Shown: positions 23,701 through 34,599 of the stretch, one piece after another | Layout: each line of letters opens with the position of its first letter | How positions within the stretch are numbered: the first letter of the stretch is position 1 | Assembly (NCBI RefSeq): GCF_914767665.1 | Contig: NC_059501.1 | Coordinates: 70,716,798 to 70,780,797, forward strand | Length of the DNA stretch: 64,000 bases | Direction: 5' to 3' | Source of the DNA: Harmonia axyridis | Lineage: Eukaryota; Arthropoda; Insecta; Coleoptera; Coccinellidae | Position numbers and translations under genes: made by a program | Notes under the pieces: model-generated | What the model was told of the DNA's origin: nothing | Database searches by the model: none | Seen by the model: the letters and a program-made list of their open reading frames with translations, nothing else

Positions 23701-24603
23701 TGGAGTCCAATTCCCGAATTGAAGTAGAAAATGCAATTAGATACAAGCATCAATTTTCTATCAACTAGGTATCATATTTCTCAAGTCAAGTCATTAATTT
23801 GGAAGAGATCTCTTACGTAATTTCTTCAGCTTGTGTCAGATATTCGTATCTATTCTATTGATACTAATTGATCCATATATAACTTTTCCAACTGAACTTC
23901 TGCCCACTGAACTTCAACTCTACCAGCTGCTCATTTTTCACTTTTTCAATCATAATTACTGTTCTTTTCATTTAATGAACTTTTTCAACTTCTTGAATTT
24001 TTTTGTAGGTCTATGTGTTCAGACCTGGTTTACGTCATATTATTTCCCCAACTGCTCATGGTGGTACATTTCAAAGACTACTGCAACACCTACGGCAGCC
24101 TCGCAGCATACATAGTCGCCTTTTTCGTACGTTTATCCGGTGGTGAACCTCTGATGAATCTGGAGCCTATGATCCATTATCCTGGATGGGATGAAAAGGA
24201 GCATAGACAGCTCTTCCCCTTCAGAACCATGGCCATGCTGATGTCTTTGGTCACTTTAATCGGCGTATCTTGGTGGACGAAGTGGGTCTTCGAAACTGGA
24301 AGATTGGCTCCTGGCTACGACTTCTTCAGATGCGTCGTGAACATACCTGAAGACGTACAGAGAGTGGGGGATCCTTTGGAAGAAGGGGAACAGATGTCTA
24401 TGATGTCATCTGGAGCGATGGGCAAACTGTATGGCGCAGCAACTCTGGTAGGTAAGGACGAAAGGAATGGAAGGATTAATCCCGCATTAGAAATAGATGA
24501 CGATATTACACCAAATGATGTAGCTGCTTTAAGGGGTGGTAGTATTAGCAGTGGGGGCAGGAATAAGTCAGCCCCCAAACCAGAGAGCCAAACCGGTTTT
24601 TAA
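14799..24603 (+). CDS. ChT: High-affinity choline transporter (SLC5A7/CHT1 type), complete
   Basis: A sodium-coupled, multi-pass membrane transporter that returns choline to cholinergic nerve endings for acetylcholine synthesis. Coding exons are 14799-14964, 16352-17044, 21798-22119 and 24009-24603; introns (1387, 4753 and 1889 bp) are all GT-AG. They give 591 residues against about 580 in human CHT1. Diagnostic blocks: FTMTATWVGGGYINGTAEA across the first junction, MRKQGYITMLDPLQ, GGLYSVAYTDVIQLFCIF, GGIPWQVYFQRVLSS, FFGLGAVSAAVMSSADSS, SASSMFARNVYKL, then SDLVYVILFPQLL and GGEPLMNLEP, with a hydrophilic C-terminal tail. The start is the ATG after a likely acceptor (CAG 14787-14789), so a 5' noncoding exon probably lies upstream. 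The ORF reading on past 17044 is intron read-through. Confidence 0.95.
15914..16329. mobile_element. Nonautonomous element with ACAGGGTG ends in CHT intron 1
   Basis: ACAGGGTGTGCTAAATTAGG at the left and an inverted CACCCTGCATA at the right bound about 416 bp. It ends only about 22 bases before the acceptor of CHT exon 2. No ORF. It belongs by its ends to the large group of ACAGGGTG-bounded elements in this window. Confidence 0.5.
17880..19163 (+). mobile_element. Mariner element, about 1.28 kb, dead
   Basis: Full-length mariner in CHT intron 2. Terminal repeats TAGGTGTACAACTTTG (left) and TAGACGTACAACTTTG (right, minus strand) have TA at both edges, and the length is that expected of mariner. 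A 47-bp tandem duplication (18014-18060 and 18061-18107) lies in its 5' leader. Confidence 0.85.
18102..19130 (+). pseudogene. Mariner transposase relic
   Basis: The classic mariner transposase is recognisable through several frames: KSAAEDLRMLSYVYEEAAIS and SERTCREQFQLSNGDFDV, LDQDSCQTQQELAGSL, RRLFACEQLLVRQRRK, FLHRIVTGD, WDQLGVVYYNLLKLTETITG, KVILQHNP, then KWEVLPHPPYSPDVA and DQHFRSYEEVK. The usual second-Asp block reads QHNPMLRKLSRH rather than QHDNARPHVAK, so the catalytic Asp is lost. Several frameshifts and stops occur. It lies in the sense direction within a CHT intron but has no role there. Confidence 0.85.
19165..20307. other. Intronic sequence (CHT intron 2), nothing recognised
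   Basis: AT-rich intron sequence without motif-bearing ORFs or clear repeats. Confidence 0.35.
20308..20760. mobile_element. Nonautonomous inverted-repeat element carrying dispersed repeat copy B
   Basis: The left end TTAAGAGGGATTACCACCAC, continuing with GTGG, is matched by an inverted right end (minus strand CTTAAGAGGGAATACCTCTA). The spacing is about 450 bp. The interior 20519-20663 is the inverted homologue of 3661-3823, so both loci carry the same element family, and copy A has lost its ends or they have decayed. Confidence 0.5.
21060..21462 (+). mobile_element. Mariner fragment (same family as 51838-52723)
   Basis: Decayed coding sequence contains RHVTTVLIAQEL-like text, then KRLVTGDKKWITYDNVKRKR and SWSKSGE, and the 3' end with GCAAAAATGATGGATTA. 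The middle and the 5' end are missing. It sits in CHT intron 2. Confidence 0.6.
22120..24008. other. CHT intron 3, nothing recognised
   Basis: No transposon remnant or additional exon could be identified in this intron. Confidence 0.4.
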
Positions 24604-26249
24604 GATGGGTTGTGTTTAAATAGGTGCTAAATTAGTTAGATCGTAAAGACAACCGCTGGTCGGTCATTAGTCTTCTGGGTGAAAACCACAGATCAATTAA
24701 AAATTATTGATCTGAGGTTGCAACTGAAATGTTCACAGATGATGCATTCATAATTTGATTTGATAAAAAGCAGGTGAGCTGGCGTTTCATTTGACTAATC
24801 CTTTTCCTGAAAGATGGTTAGAATTTTGTGATTCCGTTATCGAATTTTATTTTAAAAAAATTTTTCAATTAACCCACACAAGATTACAATTGACATATGT
24901 CGGTATATATATTTGTTTCTGTGTAAAAAAATTGTCAACCAATTTTGAAGCTTGCAAGTTTCTCTTGAAAACATAATAAGTTGATGATGATGCAACAGTA
25001 TATGTCTAATTGACAGATAACAAAGCGTTATTTAAAAAATTTCTAGCTTTGTGGAAATAAAGTAAGTCAAATGAACCGCTAACTTTTAGGTTGAAGTTAC
25101 TACAACGAAGATATTGGATTTTTCAGTATACTTATATTTCCTCTTAAATTGAAGACTCATTTATAGTATTGATTGAACTGTGATTTTATTGCACCATCTG
25201 TGAATGCTTAGCCAATAGACTAATAATAATAATAATAAACGCGGTAGACCCTGGAGAGTTGTTGATTAAGTTCAATAGGTTTATGTATAGTTTCCAATAA
25301 TATCAGTGTGATATCTGTAAGTCAAAAAAATTACAGAAAAACGTAACGTAAACATATCATTGTTGCTCCTTACAAAATATATTCTAGTGTCCATTTTTGG
25401 GTGTATATATGTACTATATCCAGTATTAGTGTCCATTTCATTCTGGTTGTCAAATTTCGAGAAATACGAGGTTTGCTGATTGATAGTTTTTGGAATATTC
25501 TGTATCACCTATTAGGTACTTGAATCAGTTTGAGGATGTATTTATTCTTCTTCTCTTAGCAGGGAAATGAACTGAAAAATAACACAAATATTCATGCTGA
25601 GGTGAAATTAAAATTGTAGCAATTGATTAAAGCACTAAAAGTTTCAGTTATATATTAGTGCTCCTAAGTAGAAGATTTATTACAATCCAAGAACATTCTT
25701 CAAATTTCGTATTTCATTTTTTCTTCTGGTGTTCTTATGTGATGAAGAAAGACGTTGATAACATTGTATTATCATTATAATGTACAAGAGACATAAGACT
25801 TGAAATGGCAATGCAGAAACAATAGAAACATATCAAATTTAGGTGAAAAAATCAATTGAAACCTCATTCAATGCTTCATTTAGCACCTGAGTTGTGAACT
25901 TTGTGTACAGATCATGAATCATTTATAACTGTTGTTATTGCGAATTGAATATTTATGTTTGATTTGGAGTTTTATAGTCTGTTGAAAATTATACACGATA
26001 CCAAAAAAAAATCTTGCTGACATATATCATTGTTCAGTGTATTTTTCAGTTTTAGCATAATAGTTGAAGTAATGTTGTAAGAATAAAGCAAACTCGAGAA
26101 CCATTATCTTTCTTCCCCTTCATTTTCTAATTGATAAGCTCAATTTACCGATAGAATCGGTGACATTGAAAGTGCTAGGTATACTTAAAAATAATAGTTT
26201 ATATTACTTGATTTTTTGGCAATAGAACAATATTCAAAACAAATAATTG
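24604..26249. other. 3' flank of choline transporter
   Basis: Probably the 3' UTR followed by spacer. Candidate poly(A) signals AATAAA lie at 25056-25061 and 26082-26087. A short TAA microsatellite is at 25221-25239. No further exon seen. Confidence 0.4.
25056..25061 (+). terminator. Candidate poly(A) signal of choline transporter
   Basis: First clear AATAAA downstream of the CHT stop codon (about 450 bases). Whether it is the used site cannot be told from sequence. Confidence 0.35.
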
Positions 26250-26516
26250 GCAAAATGTACGATGGCCTTAGGAGGATAAAATGCTGCTTTAGAAGGCATG
26301 GTATTGATTTTATCAAATGGTATGTTCACAAGACACTTTTTTGAACATATATTTTCCTATATAACCATTTCAAAAGAAGGCGTTCATATTTTGCCATGGT
26401 GACTCCGTTCCCCAGATTTGAATCCCATGAAAAATATATGGAGATTACTGAATAACTCCATTCATCAAGGTCCAGATTTGTATCGGAAAATGCTTATCGA
26501 CTTTGTCTTCGATTAA
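26250..26516 (+). pseudogene. Tc1-type transposase C-terminal fragment
   Basis: The frame around 26382-26516 encodes VHILPW, stop, LRSPDLNPMKNIWRLLNN and SIHQGPDLYRKMLID. This is the region around the last catalytic residue of Tc1-like transposases (usual form LPWP.RSPDLNPIENLW). The catalytic Glu is replaced (NPMKN instead of NPIEN) and a stop interrupts it, so it is dead. Confidence 0.6.
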
Positions 26517-26736
26517 TAGGAAAATAACATTTTCTGCAAAATTTACAATTCCGTCCAACATAACTCAATTCGAAGGAATTATTTCTGCTGGCTGTAATGC
26601 ATCTAATATCAATATGCTTTGTCAAAAATTTACTGTCTCATGTTTGTTTTTTGTTTGGTAAGGTGAGTAGGAACTGCCCTTTCTTTATTTCCAGAGATAT
26701 TTCCATGGAAACAATATTTGGATTTGATATAAAAGT

Positions 26737-26742
26737 TTTATT
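26737..26742 (-). terminator. Poly(A) signal of resilin-like gene
   Basis: AATAAA on the minus strand about 95 bases beyond the stop codon of the resilin-like gene. Confidence 0.6.
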
Positions 26743-26837
26743 CGATAAAAAAGTATACAAAAATTTTATAATACTGCAATCAGATTCGTCAATAAATAAT
26801 TACGCCTATCTATATACATTTTTCTATTTTCGAAATC

Positions 26838-29800
26838 TTAGTACGAATATCCTCCATTGCTAGCATAGCTTTGACCGCCTCCGTTAGAAGGACCTGAAGG
26901 AGGAGCACCGTAGCTAGAGCTAGGGGGAGATGCTGGAGGCGCTCCATAGCTACCAGAAGGTGATCCACCACCAAAGCCTCCTCCGTTGCCTCCTGATGAA
27001 CTGTACCCGTTTCCACCTCCATTACCGTTTGGTGCACCATAACTGGAAGATGGAGCTGGTGCAGGTGCGCTGTATCCTCCTGAGCCACCGAAGGAGCTTG
27101 AACCTCCAAAACTGGATGAACCTCCGAAACTGGATGAGCCTCCAAAGCTAGATGAACCTCCGAAACTGCTTCCTCCTCCATTTGGAGCTCCATAGCTGGA
27201 TGATGGTGGGGAAGCTGGTGGAGCACCGTAACTTGAAGATGGTGGAGCTGCTGGTGGAGCACCATAGCTTGAAGATGGCCTTGAAGGAGGAGCTCCATAG
27301 CTAGAGGATGGGGGAGCTGCAGGTGGAGCACCATAGCTCGAGGAAGGTCTGGAAGGAGCTGGTCTGGATGGGGGAGCGCCATAGCTTGATGATGGCCTTG
27401 ATGGAGGAGCTCCATAGCTAGAAGATGGAGGTGATGCTGGAGGGGCACCATAGCCTGAAGAAGGAGCTGGTCTAGATGGAGGAGTACCGTAACTAGATGA
27501 TGGAGGAGCTGCTGGTGGGGCACCGTAGCTTGAGGATGGTCTGGAAGGAGCAGGTCTAGATGGAGGGGCACCGTAGCTGGATGATGGTCTTGAAGGAGGA
27601 GCTCCGTAACTGGAGGATGGAGGAGAGGATGGTGGGGCACCATAACTAGAGGATGGTCTGGAAGGAGCTGGCCTAGATGGGGGAGCACCGTAACTGGATG
27701 AAGGTGGAGATGCTGGTGGGGCTCCATAACCTCCAGATGGCTGAGAAGGTGGGGCTCCATAGCCTGAAGATGGTTTCGAGGCAGGTCTGGAAGGAGCTAT
27801 TGGGGTACCGTAGCTGGTTGCGGGTGGGGAACTTGGTGGCGCGCCATAACCGCTGGAAGGTGCAGGTGCTGAAGAATATCCACCACTTCCACCGAATGAA
27901 GATGAGCCACCGAAAGATGATCCAAAAGAGGAAGAACCACCGTTGATGAATGAACCTCCGAAGGTACCACCTCCAGTAGGTGCGCCATAAGAAGAAGATG
28001 GAGGAGGAGCTGGACCACTTGGGGGAGCACCATAACTGCTAGAAGGTGGGCTTTGAGGAGCTCCATAGCCAGATGAAGGGGCGGCTGGAGAAGGATATCC
28101 TCCTCCGAATCCACCGCCGTTACCTCCGCCTCCTGAATAACCACCTCCGTTACCTCCGCCTCCTGAATAACCGCCTCCATTACCTCCTGAAGATCCACCA
28201 GAGTAACCACCTCCATTACCACCTGAAGAACCACCAGAGTAACCACCTCCATTACCACCTGAAGAACCACCAGAGTAACCACCTCCATTACCACCTGAAG
28301 AACCACCAGAGTAACCACCTCCATTACCACCAGATGATCCACCAGAGTAACCACCTCCATTTCCACCTGAAGATCCTCCAGAATAACCTCCATTTCCTCC
28401 AAAAGATCCACCACCTGTAGAGGGAGGCAAGTAACCGTTGGAAGGACCACCAGAAGAATATCCTCCATTACCAGGTAGTGGAGCTGAAAGAAAGTTTTCC
28501 TTCAATCCTTGTAGATGCATAAAGACTCAGTTTTGGAGAACTGTGTTATGAATTCTTGAAACCACTTGATTCATACAGGGTACTCAAGTTAATTCTGGCT
28601 AAATTTCACGAGAAGATTCTGCAGGTAATTTGCAACAAAAAAGGTCGCTAAGGAGTTTGGTTCAATTATCGTTATGAAATTATTGAAGATTCTAATATTT
28701 TGTATCGTTTCATAATTTTTTCACGGCAAACATTATATACAGGGTGGCCATTTGAAAACGAAACAGACGAGATTACAGACGAAATAAAGGTTTTCGATAG
28801 AAATGCTCGGACAGGTCGATTTCTGTTTCGAGGGGGACAACTTAAGATGTAGGTTACGGACGCATAGCGCTTCAACCCTTGCTGCTACAACCCCCACCCC
28901 CAATTTTTGAATAGGGAAGATGGGGTGAGTGATACCTCAATTTAAAGGTATTTTTATACTGATTTCAGCACAGTAATTGTTTTTTCATTTTATGCATTAG
29001 TTCTCGAAATATTCATGCGTTAGTTAGTTAGGAAGGAAGCCACAGTCATGGTTGTTTTGAAGCTCAAAATGTCGATTTTTCACAAAACACTACAAGTGCC
29101 ATGAAAACACCACTTCATTTTCAAATACTTAGTTAAGAATATTTCGAGAACTAATGCATAAAATGAAAAAACAATTACTGTGCTGAAATCAGTATAAAAA
29201 TACCTTTCAAATGAGGTATCACTCACCCCATCTTCCCTATTCAAAATTTGGGGGTGAGGGTTGTAGTAGCAAGGGTTGAAGCGCTATGCGTCCGTAACCT
29301 ACATCTTAAGTTGTCCCCTCGAAACAGAAATCGACCTGTCCGAGCATTTCTATCGAAAAACTTTATTTCGTCTGTAATCTCGTCTGTTTCGTTTTCAAAT
29401 GGCCACCCTGTATAAAGCAGTTTCTGCCCATAATTTCCATAGGTGTCTAATGGGCTACATTAACAAGTCAACTTTGGCGAAGGATTTAGGCTGAAGAAAA
29501 TTTTAAAATAAGTTTTTCCTTATTTCTCTTATAACAAGTGAGTATTTTATGGAAAATCTTCATGCAACTACAGTAGTCTAAGAAGAATTTTCCGTTATTT
29601 TCAAGTTGTGAAATTTTACAAAATATTAGAAAATTGAATAACTTTGCTATAGAATGTGTTTTTGTTGCAAATTGTCTAAATCAACTGAATAGTCAGAATC
29701 ATTGTATATTCTACTTCCTGTTTGTACAAAGAAGAGTTTTCCAGTTATGATGTAACTTGGGTATCAATTTCAAATTAGTCTTAATAAGGAAATGAGGTGA

Positions 29801-32773
29801 TTTTCTGATACATTAAGAAGTTTTTTCAACTCAATTAATTTTTTCATAACCTCAAATGTATCATTTGTAAAACTAACATATGTATTTACTCTTCAAAAAA
29901 ATATAAGTGTATCTAATTCGATTTGAGTAACTAGTTTTTCAAGGGTATTCAAAATATGGAACGGTTGAAAATTACAGTTAACTAAAGTTGAATCTATTTG
30001 AGGAACATTCAATTGGCGGATTCTGAATTAGGTATTTGACAAACATTCGAAGAGCCATCGAGTTTATTACGATTCTGCTAGCTGACAGAATTATCGTTTT
30101 ATTGTTCATGGTTCTTAATGAGTATGTAGCTTGTTTAACTCGATTTCGATATTAGAAACTACAGGAGAACAATCTTATCAAATGTGGGGAAATATTTAAT
30201 TATTTTAGCGTATACGGTTGCATAATGATTTTTATGAAAGCAATAAATTTTGCATCGATTCATCTAACACGCATATATCGTACAAGTTTTCGCCAATTTT
30301 TTCAGGCTAATTGAAAAATCTATTATTAATTATTTCGGAACGGATTTTCTCCAGGATGTCCCTTATTTAATGTTTCGATGTAAAATGTATAACGATAAGT
30401 ATCAGACTAACGACTAAAGAATGAGTCACCGATTTTCTTAGGATTAATTTTATGTTAATAAAAAGTGTTGATGTCAGTTTCTCCATGCGTATTCATTTCA
30501 ATTTATTCTTGAAAATATTTCCACAGTACTGATTCTGCTTATTTGTATGGTTTATTTGAAGTAATGAGAAATTGCCTTACCTTCACGTTTAGCAAGCTGT
30601 CCTGCTTGTGATGGTGTTAAAGAACATAGTGCAAGTGCACAGCTCTGAAACAAAAAATTGGAACTTATAGGCCCTTTCTAAATAATGGAAAATAATCAGT
30701 GCACTCATTTTCATCATTTATTGATTATTATTTTCTAATGAATTAAAATTTCGGTAGATGTAAAAAATTAATTCATTCAGAATTTGAATCGGACAATAAT
30801 AATTAAAAAATTGGTTACATTCTCTTAGATATTAATCCAATAAATGATATCTCGAGATAATGTTTAAGGATTATTCGGATAGAAATGGTAGATAGATCAA
30901 TTCTGAATTAAGTCAATTTGATAGGAATGTTTATTTCAGTGCACAAAAAAATAAACTTATAGGCCCTTTCGAAATAATGGTAAACAAACAGTGCTATATC
31001 TGCTTATCTCTGACTGATTTACCTAATAAATCAAAATTTCGATAGGTATAAAAAATTTATTCAATCGGGATTGAAATCGGAAAATAACAATATCATGATA
31101 AAATTTCATTAGATATTTATCTAATAAATGATATCTTAAGATAAAGCTTAGTGAATGATTCAGTTGAAAATGATGAAATGAAATTTTGGTAGGTCAATTC
31201 AAGTTTATGTATTTTGATTGGGACATTTATTTTAGTGCAATGAAAAGTAGTTATGTGATATATTGTTCCGATAATGAAACTGATGCAAATTTATCGAAGA
31301 AAATTTAATTCTTCTGAATTAAATTGTTCACAATACAATTATTGAATATATTTTTTTCTATATTCTGCTGAAATATTCACTGAGTATCGTGTTTACGGAC
31401 AGGCAGAATTTAATTTGACAATGAATTCGCCCTAATCGAATCGAGTTGAGTCCAGTTTTTCCTGCTTTGTTTTTTCAATAGGAAGTCTTTTTTTTACTTT
31501 TCTGGTTTTCACATTTAAATAAAAAATACTTCATATCAATCCTCACTTCAGAAATATTGATGTTTTTTTGAGGCAAGACATGTTTTCTTCAATATCATAG
31601 TCAGTCGGAATATTTTATATTACAGTTTTGATAAGTCCTATAGATATTTATTTCTGCTTGAATATTAGGAAGTAATTTCAGAAAAAATGATCCGTCTGAA
31701 GTTTCAATTTGAGATTCATTGTATGTTCAATGATATAGGAATTTTTCACCATTTCGCTCATTTGTTGATAAAAAAGAAACATTAGTCGTTTTCAGTTGAA
31801 ATAAAACTATCCTGCACATAATATCAACTTTCTATTTTATTATTAAACTCTAATGATATTTTCATCAATACTCAAGGTAATGGTCTTTATTCAATGTCAT
31901 TTCTCTGCATGAAGAATGTATAATTTACTGCAATCAAGTATTTTGTCGACGGATACGAATTTACCCAGATTAAATAAGACATGACGACTCATGAAGAAAA
32001 GAAGAAAGCTTCACATTAATATTTGATTGTTTTCAACAATTGACATGGCTCAGTGAAATTTAAGATATTGAATTTATATTGTTCCGTTTTTTAATTAGAT
32101 TTCAATCTAGTACTTTCAGAATTTTTGAAATTTTTTCGAAGAATGAGTACAATAATCTAATAAAAATATCATACTATCTAATGAAATATAAATTGACTGT
32201 AATTTATACGTTTTAAAGGAAGAGATTCTGATATTTTGTGCCACCGAATTTTCAATTGAAATTTGCTCGGTAATTACTTTGGTTGTTAGATTTTTTTCAG
32301 AACAAAAATGAAAAATTCGACAGATTATCTTAGACATTTTAGACGAAAAATTTTCCATTTTTGTGATTTAGGATATAATTGTTCGAATTAGCACAATTAA
32401 CCAGTTTTCAGAATTAATCATAAAGACATTTTCATTCGATTTCAATGGAAAAGATTATGTATGCGAAAAATTCACGAGAATCAAATTTTTTGGAAAAAGA
32501 ATTTTCAAAGTTTCTCTGATGATATGAGAATTTGAAATGAATCTTAATATTCCGAGTTTTTTGATTGAATCATCTGAATATATATCCTGATTTATCCTGA
32601 GAATTCTTGAGAAAATTTCCACGAAAATTTCCATATTTGTGAAAATCTTCAGAATTCATAAATCCAACTTTTTTCTGATCAAAATCACTTTTCCATTTTA
32701 ATTCCTTGTGCTCTTCGAAAATCACTGTTAATCCACTAGTCACAAAACTTACCACTATCAAAAATCTACGCAT
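26838..32773 (-). CDS. Secreted glycine-rich, resilin-like structural protein, three exons
   Basis: Exons on the minus strand: 32773-32753 (7 codons), 30644-30581 and 28483-26838; both GT-AG introns are about 2.1 kb. They join in frame to 576 residues. The N-terminus MRRFLIVSCALALCSLTPSQ is a clear signal peptide, followed by a dibasic AKRE site that may be trimmed. After that come six 12-residue SSGGNGGGYSGG-type repeats and a Pro/Ser/Tyr region. It contains 24 copies of YGAP or YGTP, mostly in SSSYGAPPSRP or SSSYGAPPAAP units, with SSFGG runs near both ends. SYGAP is the hallmark motif of resilin and related insect elastic proteins. No Rebers-Riddiford chitin-binding domain is visible, and cysteine is confined to the signal peptide. 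Tyrosines could be crosslinked outside the cell. Other possibilities: cuticle, eggshell or silk-like glue protein. Confidence 0.85.
28171..28386 (-). repeat. Six 36-bp coding tandem repeats
   Basis: Six consecutive 36-bp units, three of them identical, encode SSGGNGGGYSGG repeats in exon 3 of the resilin-like gene. Near identity at DNA level suggests recent slippage or unequal crossing-over, so copy number may vary between individuals. Confidence 0.8.
28736..29414. mobile_element. 679-bp foldback element in resilin-like gene intron 2
   Basis: Two inverted arms of about 280 bp (28736-29015 and 29130-29414) begin TATACAGGGTGGCCATTTGA and are nearly identical. Landmarks include CAGACGAGATTACAGACGAA, GCTCGGACAGGTCGATTTCT and CCGTAACCTACATCTTAAGT-type text. 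Only about 110 bp separates the arms. No ORF. If transcribed with the gene it would form a long intronic hairpin. Confidence 0.85.
30663..31246. repeat. Diverged 292-bp tandem duplication in intron 1
   Basis: Two direct copies begin ACTTATAGGCCCTTTC at 30663 and 30955. They share ATTTCGGTAGATGTAAAAAA-like text, AATAAATGATATCT and ATTTATTTCAGTGCA-like text. Clearly diverged, so old. Confidence 0.6.
31247..32752. other. Rest of resilin-like gene intron 1
   Basis: AT-rich intronic sequence; no transposon remnant or extra exon recognised. Confidence 0.35.
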
Positions 32774-32865
32774 TTTGTTCGATGCACTCGCACTCACTAG
32801 AAAAAAGTTGTCTTCACTGTTTGTGAAACGGTGAAGATGTGATGCTAGAGGAACCCTACTAGACA

Positions 32866-32875
32866 TATATTTATA
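32866..32875 (-). promoter_or_regulatory. TATA box of resilin-like gene
   Basis: TATAAATATA on the minus strand, about 93 bases upstream of the MRRF start codon. A further upstream in-frame ATG (32866-32864) overlaps this box and would not be transcribed, which supports ATG 32773 as the start. Confidence 0.6.
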
Positions 32876-33514
32876 GTAGCGAAGATGGGTAAGCTGGTGA
32901 AAGTGAATTTGGTGGATTTTGCCAAGTGTGGGAGAGTTGGGACATTGTACTGAAGATGCTGTGGAACCTTGACAGGGGTGATCTATCCTAGCGACCTTGT
33001 GTGATTATTTGCTCTTAGATTTATCCTTCATCTTGTGCGTTTCTCTCAAGTTCCTTCAAAAAAAACTTTCATGTAAGTCCGGTTAGATCATAATTTTTTC
33101 GTCGAATTCTGGTAGCAATTGATTTTTTTTCTGATGGGTACTAGCAGAGACCTTCTTACCTAATCATTTTTCCATTAATTGTAATTGGAAACCGGATTCG
33201 AATATATACAATTCTTCCATAACACAAAATCTCAAAACATATTGAAAATCTTAAAAACCTATTCAGTTGGTTTTGAACCCATGATTATTCGATCTGGAAT
33301 TTAAAAAAAACCCTTTGAAAATGAATAAACTGTAATAGCTAGAGAATTTCGATGAAAAATGATCAATGTTATCATCGTAATATTCATTCTTGATTTCATT
33401 TTTATAGATCCTCCTCATAGGTTTTTGGATATTGTTTGTTCAAAATTTGATTTCATTATTCTAAGCCTCTAAAACTCATGGAATTCTCTAGAGCTAGGAG
33501 AACCAATGCAGTAA
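32876..33514. other. Upstream flank of resilin-like gene
   Basis: Likely regulatory sequence for the minus-strand gene; no specific binding sites can be named. Confidence 0.3.
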
Positions 33515-34252
33515 GTATACAGGTACATTGAAAAATAAGTTTAGTTTGATGAATAAACATATGGCGCAAAATGCATTTTAACGGAGATATGTCTTTACAA
33601 AGTTGATAAAATTGAAAAAATTCCCCCTCAAAACATCTAAACGGTGAATGCCACCAGTTTAAAATTTCGTGCATAAATGTATGTTGTTAAAATACATTTT
33701 TTTATGACACTTCTGCATTTTTGATATTGTTATAAAGAGCGTATTTAGAGGGTGAGTCATGATTTTTTTCACAACTTCTTTCGTTGTGTTCGTTTGAGTG
33801 AAAAAATAGAAGCATTCCATGGAACAAAGAAAATTACATGAAAAAGGTTCTCTAATCAAAAACAAAAAAAGCGGAACAGTTTTCGAGATATTTGAGTTTT
33901 TGTAGTCACATGATGCATCACGAGATTCATCGATAACTATAGAAGTTGTTCCGAAAAAATCATGACTCACCCTCTGAAAACACCCTTTATAACAATATCA
34001 GAAATGTATATTAAAGTGTAATAAACAACTGTATTTTAACAACATACATATATACAAGAAATTTCAATTTGGTGGCATTCACCGTTTACAAGTTATGCGG
34101 AGAAATTTTTTTAATTTAATCAACTTTGGAAGGATATATTTCCCTCAATATGCGTTTTGGGCCATAAGTTTATTCATCAAACTATACTTATATTTCAAAG
34201 TACTATCACAAACAGAAAGCTCGGTACACATTTTTGTTCCACCCTGTATATA
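33515..34252. mobile_element. Foldback element, older copy
   Basis: Inverted arms of about 250-300 bp (33515-33765 and 33950-34252) with TATACAGG-type ends. Shared features include AGTTTGATGAATAAAC, GGTGGCATTCACCGTTTA-type text, ATGTTGTTAAAATACA and GAGGGTGAGTCATGATTTTT. The left arm has lost about 45 bp near its tip. Noncoding. Confidence 0.7.
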
Positions 34253-34439
34253 AACTGATTTTTGTATCAAAATCCAGAAAATAGCTCCTATGGTTTTCGA
34301 GTGAAGCTTTTGAAGGAATAAGGAAGCGGAAGTATTTTATCATTCTGAAGGATTTTCCAATGAGAGGTTTAATTTTGATATAGAAAAATATCGAATATAT
34401 TTCAAGAGAAATCAATGGATGTTTATTTCATAGAGAAGA

Positions 34440-34595
34440 GGAAGAAACCAGTCAAATGACCGCCACGACTACAATTGCAGCACCATGTCCTTTTCATAGA
34501 ATTTTCCATGACCAATTCTCACATTTGCGGATGTATGTCCTCGATAACATCGTATTCCATCTTAAAGGCTTGAACCTATTGTGGGGCATTGTCAT
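34440..34595 (-). pseudogene. IS630/DD41D-like transposase C-terminal fragment
   Basis: Minus-strand text IQ-like VQAFKMEYDVIEDIHPQM, then ELVMENSMKRTWCCNCSRGG and HLTG aligns with the C-terminal end of IS630-type transposases (compare ADIRPQMLEKVI and SRGGHMPE of the DD41D copies here). Decayed and short. Confidence 0.45.
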
Positions 34596-34599
34596 AGAT

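Noticed and set aside
26810..27760. 316-codon minus-strand ORF overlapping the resilin-like exon
   Set aside because: It is an alternate-frame shadow of the repetitive exon 3: its His/Leu/Pro-rich text follows from shifting the YGAPP repeats.
28171..28386. Regular 36-bp repeats that could suggest a CRISPR-like array
   Set aside because: There are no spacers; the units are back-to-back coding repeats in an insect gene.
27797..28468. Further long frames on both strands over the glycine-rich repeats
   Set aside because: They are shadows of the 36-bp coding repeats and lack start context, signal peptide or motifs.
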